Assembly: GCF_001866665.1 (NCBI RefSeq)
Contig: NZ_MLYO01000035.1
Location: 62,001-126,000, forward strand
Length of the DNA stretch: 64,000 nt
Direction of reading: 5' to 3'
Source: Streptomyces monashensis
Lineage (GTDB): Bacteria; Actinomycetota; Actinomycetes; Streptomycetales; Streptomycetaceae
The position numbers were made by a program, and so were the translations under genes. This document shows, in pieces, positions 59,398-64,000 of the stretch; the first letter of the stretch is position 1, and every line of letters starts with the position of its first letter. The notes below the pieces were generated by a model that saw only the letters and a program-made list of their open reading frames with translations, was not told where the DNA came from and made no database searches.

Positions 59398-60339
59398 CTA
59401 CCCCCGTTTCAGCCCCAGCACCTCCGCCGCCGCGAACGTCTCCCCCGGCGGCCGGTCCGCGTAGTGCGGGGTGAGCAGCGCGTCGAGTTCGTCGTACGTG
59501 AACGTCTCCTGCTTGCTGTCGAACGTGGCCCGCACCCGCGGCCGTTCGACGATCGCGACCATGCCGCCGTGGACGACGAGCAACTGGCCGTTGATCCCTG
59601 CGGCGGCAGGTGCGGCCAGATAGCCGACGAGCGGGGCGACGTGCTCGGGGGCCAGCGGGTCCAGGCCCTCCTCCGGTCGCTGGAAGCCCGCGAAGACGTC
59701 CTCGGTCATCCGGGTCCGGGCGCGCGGGCAGATCGCGTTGGCCGTGACGCCGTACTTGGCGAGGGCCAGAGCGGTCGAGGTGGTCAGGCCGACGATGCCG
59801 CCCTTCGCGGCCGCGTAGTTGGGCTGGCCCGCGGAGCCGGCGAGGAACGCCTCCGAGGAGGTGTTCACGATCCGGCCGTAGACCCTCTCCCCCCCGGCCG
59901 TCTTGGACCGCTCCCGCCAGTGCGCGGCGGCGAAGTGCGTGGTGTTGAAGTGGCCCTTGAGGTGGACCCGGATCACCGAGTCCCACTCGTCCTCGGTCAT
60001 GGAGAAGACCATGCGGTCGCGCAGGATGCCCGCGTTGTTGACGAGGATGTCGAGCTTGCCGTACGCGCCGATCGCCGACTCGACCAGTTCCGCGGCCTGC
60101 CGGAAGTCGGCGACGTCCCCGGTGTGGGCGAGCGCCGTGCCGCCGGCCGCGCGGATCTCCCGCGCCACCTCTTCGGCGGGCCCGGCCGACGCCTGCCCCG
60201 AACCGTCCCGGCCGGGCTGCCCGTAGTCGTTGACCACGACGGCCGCGCCGAGCCGGGCGAGTTCGAGGGCCTCGGCCCGGCCGAGGCCGCGCCCGGCGCC
60301 GGTGACGATCGCGGACATCCCCTCCAGTGGCTGTGTCAT
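59398..60339 (-). CDS. Short-chain dehydrogenase, Hsd4A/MFE-2-like 3-hydroxyacyl-CoA dehydrogenase
   Basis: 313 residues. VTGAGRGLGRAEALELARLGAAVVVNDYG with the NDYG motif of peroxisomal-type multifunctional enzyme dehydrogenases, VNNAGILRDRMVFSMTEDEWD, and NTSSEAFLAGSAGQPNYAAAKGG (Ser, Tyr, Lys). A 50-residue C-terminal tail follows the Rossmann domain. Probably oxidises 3-hydroxyacyl-CoA. ATG 60339. Last gene of a three-gene operon with MaoC and ADH (12 bp and 31 bp gaps). Confidence 0.9.
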   Translation of the reverse strand: MTQPLEGMSAIVTGAGRGLGRAEALELARLGAAVVVNDYGQPGRDGSGQASAGPAEEVAREIRAAGGTALAHTGDVADFRQAAELVESAIGAYGKLDILVNNAGILRDRMVFSMTEDEWDSVIRVHLKGHFNTTHFAAAHWRERSKTAGGERVYGRIVNTSSEAFLAGSAGQPNYAAAKGGIVGLTTSTALALAKYGVTANAICPRARTRMTEDVFAGFQRPEEGLDPLAPEHVAPLVGYLAAPAAAGINGQLLVVHGGMVAIVERPRVRATFDSKQETFTYDELDALLTPHYADRPPGETFAAAEVLGLKRG

Positions 60340-60350
60340 GGCGGGTGCCC

Positions 60351-61436
60351 TCAGATCTCGATGCACGTACGCAGGGCGGCCCCGGTACGCATCTGGTCCA
60401 GTGCCTCGTTGATCTCGGCCAGTGGCACCCGGTGGGTGATCAGGCCCGCCAGGTCGATCCGGCCGGCCCGCCACAGGGCGATCGCGCGCTCGTAGGAGCG
60501 CAGCACGTCCCCTCCGCCGTACATGGACGGCAGGATGCGCTTCTCGTCGAAGAACAGCTCGAACATGTTGAGCTGGAGGAAGTCGTCCATGGCGCCCGCC
60601 CCGACCACGACGAGGGTGCCGCCGCGCCGGGTGTTCTCGTAGGCGGTGCGGGCGGTGGCGGAGCGGCCGACGACCTCGAAGACGTAGTCGAAGCCCTCGC
60701 CGCCGGTGACCTGCTGCTTGGCGTCGGCCAGTCCGTCGGGCGGGACGGCCTTCGTGGCGCCGAACCCGAGGGCGGCCTCGCGGCGGGAGGCGACCGGGTC
60801 CACGGCGACGATCTCGGCCGCGCCCTTCAGCCGCGCGCCCTGCACCGCCGAGATGCCGACGCCTCCGCAGCCGATGACGGCGACCGACGAACCGGCCCGC
60901 ACGTCGGCGGTGTTGAGGGCGGCGCCGAGTCCGGTGGTGACCCCGCAGCCGATCAGGGCGGCGATGTCGAAGGGCACGTCCTCGGGGAGGGGCACGGCGC
61001 AGCCCGCGTCGACCACGACCTCCTCGGCGAAGGTGCCGGTGCCCGCGAAGCCGAAGACGTCGGAGGAAGTGCCGCCGGTGCGCCGGAAGTTGGGGGTGCC
61101 GGCGTTCATGAACCCGGCCAGGCACAGCTGGGTCTGCCCGCGTTTGCAGGCGGCGCAGGCGCCGCAGGCGGGCAGCCAGCAGAGCACGACCCGGTCGCCG
61201 GGTTTCACGTTCCGTACGTTCTCGCCGACTTCGAGGATCTCGCCCGCGCCCTCGTGGCCGGGCACGAACGGCGCGGGCTGCGGCAGCACCCCGCTCATCG
61301 CGGACAGGTCCGAGTGGCACAGCCCGGTGGCGCGCACCCGGACCCTGACCTTGCCGGGCCCGAAGCCCACGGCCTCGACGTCGTCGACGACGTCGAGCTT
61401 TTCCTGGCCGATCTCGTGCAGTACGGCTGCGCGCAT
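60351..61436 (-). CDS. Zinc-dependent alcohol dehydrogenase, class III-like
   Basis: 361 residues. Catalytic zinc ligands Cys in TGLCHSDLS, His in PGHEGAGEI and the later Cys in LIGCGVTTGLG; structural zinc CGACAACKRGQTQLC; NAD site VIGCGGVGISAVQGA. ATG 61436 follows GAGGGGAGAG. Mid-operon gene, likely oxidising an alcohol intermediate of a fatty or steroid side chain. Confidence 0.92.
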   Translation of the reverse strand: MRAAVLHEIGQEKLDVVDDVEAVGFGPGKVRVRVRATGLCHSDLSAMSGVLPQPAPFVPGHEGAGEILEVGENVRNVKPGDRVVLCWLPACGACAACKRGQTQLCLAGFMNAGTPNFRRTGGTSSDVFGFAGTGTFAEEVVVDAGCAVPLPEDVPFDIAALIGCGVTTGLGAALNTADVRAGSSVAVIGCGGVGISAVQGARLKGAAEIVAVDPVASRREAALGFGATKAVPPDGLADAKQQVTGGEGFDYVFEVVGRSATARTAYENTRRGGTLVVVGAGAMDDFLQLNMFELFFDEKRILPSMYGGGDVLRSYERAIALWRAGRIDLAGLITHRVPLAEINEALDQMRTGAALRTCIEI

Positions 61437-61466
61437 GTGCGGCTCTCCCCTCAACTACGGCCTGTG

Positions 61467-62327
61467 TCAGGAGTGTTGGACGATGGTGTCGGCGAGGACG
61501 GGCGCGTCGTCGCGCTCGACGGCGCTCACGGCCACCCGGACGGCGCTTCCCTCCCCCTGCCACATGCGGATGCGCAGGGTCTCGCCCGGGTACACGACTC
61601 CGGCGAACCGGGTGCTGTACGACCGCACCCGGCCCACGTCCCCGCCGAGCAGCGTGTCGACGACCGCCTTGAGCGTGATGCCGTAGGTGCACAGTCCGTG
61701 CAGGATGGGCCGGTCGAAGCCGGCGCGCTTGGCGAAGTCGGGGTCGGCGTGCAGCGGGTTCCAGTCGCCGCTGAGTCGGTAGAGCAGCGCCTGGTCCTCG
61801 CGGACGGCCCGTTCGACGGTGCGGTCGGGCTCTCCCAAGGGCGGGGCGAGGCGAGTGCTCGGGCCGCGGTCGCCGCCCCATCCGCCTTCTCCCCGTACGA
61901 AGATCTGGGCGTCGTTGGTCCACAGCGGACCGTCGGCGTCGGCGACCTCGGTGCGCAGGACGAGGACGGCCGCCTTGCCCTTGTCGTAGACCGCGGCGAT
62001 GCGGGAGGTGGCGGTGGCGGCGCCCCGGACGGGGAGCGGGCGGTGGATGTCCAGGCGCTGCCCGCCGTGCAGCACCCTGGCGAGGTCGACCTCCACGCCC
62101 GGCATGGACAGACCGCTGATCACGCCGGGCGAGCCGGCGCCCGCGACGGTGGCGAAGCTGGGCAGGACGTGCAGCCGGGACTCCAGGGTGTAGCGCAGCT
62201 CGTCGGGATCGGTGGCGGGGAGGCCGGCGCCGATGCCGAGGTGGTAGAGCTGGACGTCCTTGTGGTCCCAGGTGATCTCGCCGGTCCGGGGTTCGGCGGC
62301 GAGGGCCACCGCTTCGTCGATAGGCAT
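61467..62327 (-). CDS. MaoC-family enoyl-CoA hydratase (hydratase 2 type)
   Basis: 286 residues, double hot-dog. The hydratase 2 motif YRLSGDWNPLHADPDFAKRAGFDRPILHGLCTYG (Asp/His pair) is in the second half; the N-terminal half VQLYHLGIGAG belongs to the non-catalytic fold, as in MFE-2 C-terminal parts and Hsd4B. Hydrates trans-enoyl-CoA to the (R)-3-hydroxy form, which the SDR in this operon would oxidise. ATG 62327 follows CAGGAG. First gene of the operon; a KstR-like palindrome lies 87 bp upstream. Confidence 0.92.
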   Translation of the reverse strand: MPIDEAVALAAEPRTGEITWDHKDVQLYHLGIGAGLPATDPDELRYTLESRLHVLPSFATVAGAGSPGVISGLSMPGVEVDLARVLHGGQRLDIHRPLPVRGAATATSRIAAVYDKGKAAVLVLRTEVADADGPLWTNDAQIFVRGEGGWGGDRGPSTRLAPPLGEPDRTVERAVREDQALLYRLSGDWNPLHADPDFAKRAGFDRPILHGLCTYGITLKAVVDTLLGGDVGRVRSYSTRFAGVVYPGETLRIRMWQGEGSAVRVAVSAVERDDAPVLADTIVQHS

Positions 62328-62413
62328 TCGGCTCCTGACGTGGGCTGCGCGGTGAAAGACCCCGGCACGGCCGTCCGCACCGTCGGCCGCACCGAGGTCG
62401 CTACGGGCCGATC

Positions 62414-62427
62414 TAGAACGCGTTCCA
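62414..62427. promoter_or_regulatory. KstR-like operator
   Basis: TAGAACGCGTTCCA fits the published KstR consensus T-N2-AAC-N2-GTT-N2-A exactly, and the flanking C and G extend it to a 16-bp palindrome with one mismatched pair. It lies in the divergent gap (62328-62575) between the MaoC operon and the ABC genes. Confidence 0.65.
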
Positions 62428-62575
62428 GTCCGGCGCCCCTTGTATAGCCGAGCACTCCGCACTTGTGAAGGCTCCTGACGATGTGTCAGATGTCGTCGGC
62501 AGTGACATTTGTACTGCCCGAGTCCGTACATGCGCATCTGTCGCGCCCCACGGCCGGGCCCGTAGCGTCGTGGCC

Positions 62576-63570
62576 ATGACGCAACGGGGACGACGGGAAC
62601 AACGGGGCCGGCCGGGACCGCGAGGAGGCGCCGTCTCCTTCACGGGGGCGGTCAAGACGTACGGCGAGATCCGCGCCGTGGACGGCGTCGACCTGGACAT
62701 CGCGCCCGGCGAGACCGTGGCCCTGCTGGGCCGCAACGGCGCCGGCAAGTCGACCACGATCGGACTGCTGCTCGGGCTGTACGAGCCCGACGCGGGCACT
62801 GTGGAGCTGTTCGGGGCGCCGCCCGAGCGGTCGGTGCGCGCGGGCCGGGTGGGCGCGATGCTCCAGGAGGCGCGGCCGGTGCCCCGGGTCACGGTCGGCG
62901 AGCTGGTCGCGTTCGTCGCCTCCCTCCCCCACGCTCGGCTCCGCTCGCGCGGGGGGACCCCCACCCCGGCGCCGATGCCGGTGGCCCGGGCGCTGGAGCT
63001 GGCCGGCATCGCCGACCTGGCCGGGCGGCGGGTGGACCGGCTGTCCGGCGGGCAGGTGCAGCGGGTGCGGTTCGCGGTCGCGCTGGCCGGGGACCCGGCG
63101 CTGCTGGTGCTGGACGAGCCGACGGCGGCGCTCGACGTGGAGGCCCGGCGCGCCTTCTGGGCTCCATGCGCGATTACGCCCGGCTCGGCCACACCGTGCT
63201 GTTCTCCACGCACTACCTGGAGGAGGCCGACGACCACGCGGACCGGATCCTGATCATCGACCGGGGCCGGATCGTCGCCGACGGCACCGGCGAGGAACTG
63301 CGCCGCGCGGCGGGCGGCAACCTGGTCTCGCTCGACCTGGCGGGCCGCGACCCGGAGGGACTGGCCCTGCTGCCCGGGGTCCGCTCGGTGGAGGTACGGG
63401 GCGAGCGGGCGCGGCTGCGCACGGACGACTCGGACGCCACGGTGATCGCACTGGCGGAACTGGGGGCGATACGGGGGCTGGAGGTGGCGCCGGCGTCCCT
63501 GGACGACGCCTTCCTGACGCTGACCGGCCCCCGGACCGTCCCCGACTCCCACGACCTGGAGCCCCGCTGA
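62576..63570 (+). pseudogene. ABC transporter ATP-binding protein, frameshifted
   Basis: Reading starts at ATG 62576: Walker A LLGRNGAGKST, Q-loop LQEARPVPR, signature LSGGQVQR, Walker B LLVLDEPTAALD. At about 63161-63163 the frame breaks: the sequence after AFW continues in another frame as SMRDYARLGHTVLFSTHYLEEADDHADR (switch His) to 63570. One base is missing compared with an intact gene. Either a disabled gene or a sequencing error. It is followed by its permease in an overlapping TGATG. An inserted repeat-like palindrome sits at 62924-62964. Confidence 0.85.
62924..62964. repeat. Palindromic repeat-like element inserted in frame in the ABC ATPase
   Basis: CTCCCCCACGCTCGG, then CTCGCGCGGGGGGACCCCCA: C5/G6 ends inverted. 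It codes PHARLRSRGGTPTP between VAFVASL and APMPVARALELAG, where relatives have a short loop. I have seen this nearly invariant motif scattered in Streptomyces genomes, so I take it as a mobile or REP-like palindrome. Confidence 0.55.
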
Positions 63571-64000
63571 TGCTCGCCTACGTCCGTCTGGAAACCCGCC
63601 GCACGCTCCGCGACCCCGGCTTCGTCATCGGCGGCATCGCCATGCCGGTGCTGATGTACCTGCTGTTCACGAACATCGGCCAGTACGACGGGGGTTGGAA
63701 GGCGGCGTCGATGGTCGGCATGGCCGCCTACGGCGCCGTCGGTTCGGCCCTCAACACCGGAAGCGCCGTCGCCGAGGACCGCGCCGTCGGCTGGCTGCGG
63801 CAGCTGCGCGTGACCCCGATGACCCCGCGCGAGGTGGTGACCGGGCGGACCCTGACCGGCACGGTGACGGTGCTGCCCGCGATCCTCGCCGTGCTGGCGG
63901 CGGGCGGGCTGGTCAACGGGGTGCGGCTGGCCCCGTGGCAGTGGGCGGCGACCGCGCTGCTGCTGTGGCTCGGCTCGCTGCCGTTCACCCTGCTCGGCCT
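63570..64000 (+). CDS. ABC-2 type permease (partial, runs off the window)
   Basis: First 143 or so residues. MLAYVRLETRRTLRDPGFVIGGIAMPVLMYLLFT is the ABC-2 permease start; EDRAVGWLRQLRVTPMTPREVVTGRTL follows, then two more helices. ATG 63570 overlaps the ATPase stop (TGATG). Partner of the frameshifted ATPase. Confidence 0.9.
   Translation, partial: MLAYVRLETRRTLRDPGFVIGGIAMPVLMYLLFTNIGQYDGGWKAASMVGMAAYGAVGSALNTGSAVAEDRAVGWLRQLRVTPMTPREVVTGRTLTGTVTVLPAILAVLAAGGLVNGVRLAPWQWAATALLLWLGSLPFTLLG

Noticed and set aside
63161..63163. Programmed frameshift in the ABC ATPase
   Set aside because: No slippery heptamer or downstream structure evident; a base loss or sequencing error is simpler.

Overview
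The window is chromosomal DNA from a Streptomyces. Evidence: very high GC with strong third-position GC bias, frequent GTG starts, 4-bp ATGA-type start/stop overlaps, a twin-arginine type signal on a secreted D,D-carboxypeptidase, an AfsR/BTAD-type regulator, and a gene set (glnA2-type glutamine synthetase, nsrR/hmp, panB, bifunctional RNase H/acid phosphatase, rnpB) typical of the conserved core half of the chromosome. I see no rRNA, tRNA, CRISPR array, prophage or insertion sequence. Long open frames antisense to the real genes are a by-product of the GC bias.

Layout. 1-885: non-coding tandem repeats (22-23 bp units, then units of about 94 bp). 886-4059 (+): secreted phosphoesterase, MFS exporter, TolB-like beta-propeller. 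4069-8587 (-): molybdenum hydroxylase operon of FAD subunit, fused 2Fe-2S/molybdopterin subunit, and a tandem-ABM membrane protein, all with 4-bp overlaps. 8816-10177 (-): glnA2. 10506-12226: nitric oxide module of flavohemoprotein and NsrR, with a clear NsrR operator. 12364-13688: DUF3105/DUF305 pair. 13959-17688: secreted S53 peptidase, Asn-rich secreted protein, and a rare bacterial ML-like lipid-binding fold. 17736-22621 (-): two MFS exporters, a membrane endonuclease/phosphatase-fold protein and a TetR regulator with a likely operator. 22800-25721 (+): panB and a DrrAB-type ABC exporter. 25735-29001 (-): large AfsR-like regulator.

29184-38716: M50 protease, F420:NADP reductase, sialidase, MFS, methionine aminopeptidase, heme oxygenase, PhzF-like protein, lipoprotein and a stand-alone PrimPol protein. 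38870-43199 (-): MFS, serine hydrolase (probable CTG start), Rsm22 methyltransferase and TetR, with a duplicated hydrolase 3' end between genes. 43357-48334: oxidoreductases, a D,D-carboxypeptidase, SnoaL-like, DoxX and MazG-like proteins. 48393-48809 (-): the RNase P RNA gene rnpB. 48997-54686: TetR plus divergent flavin monooxygenase, RNB ribonuclease, YaaA, KDPG aldolase. 54658-57643 (-): RNase H/phosphatase, zinc-ribbon coiled coil (probable CTG start), Nif3. 57830-59338 (+): a hypothetical protein and an unlisted 52-residue peptide. 59398-62327 (-): MaoC/ADH/SDR acyl-CoA or steroid-type operon under a KstR-like palindrome. 62576-64000 (+): an ABC exporter whose ATPase is frameshifted and whose permease runs off the window.

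The most promising items for follow-up are the ML-like protein, two well-supported CTG starts, the KstR-like operon, the partial gene duplication at 40561-40855, two repeat-like palindromes sitting in frame inside coding sequences, and the small His/Arg-rich peptide at 59180.
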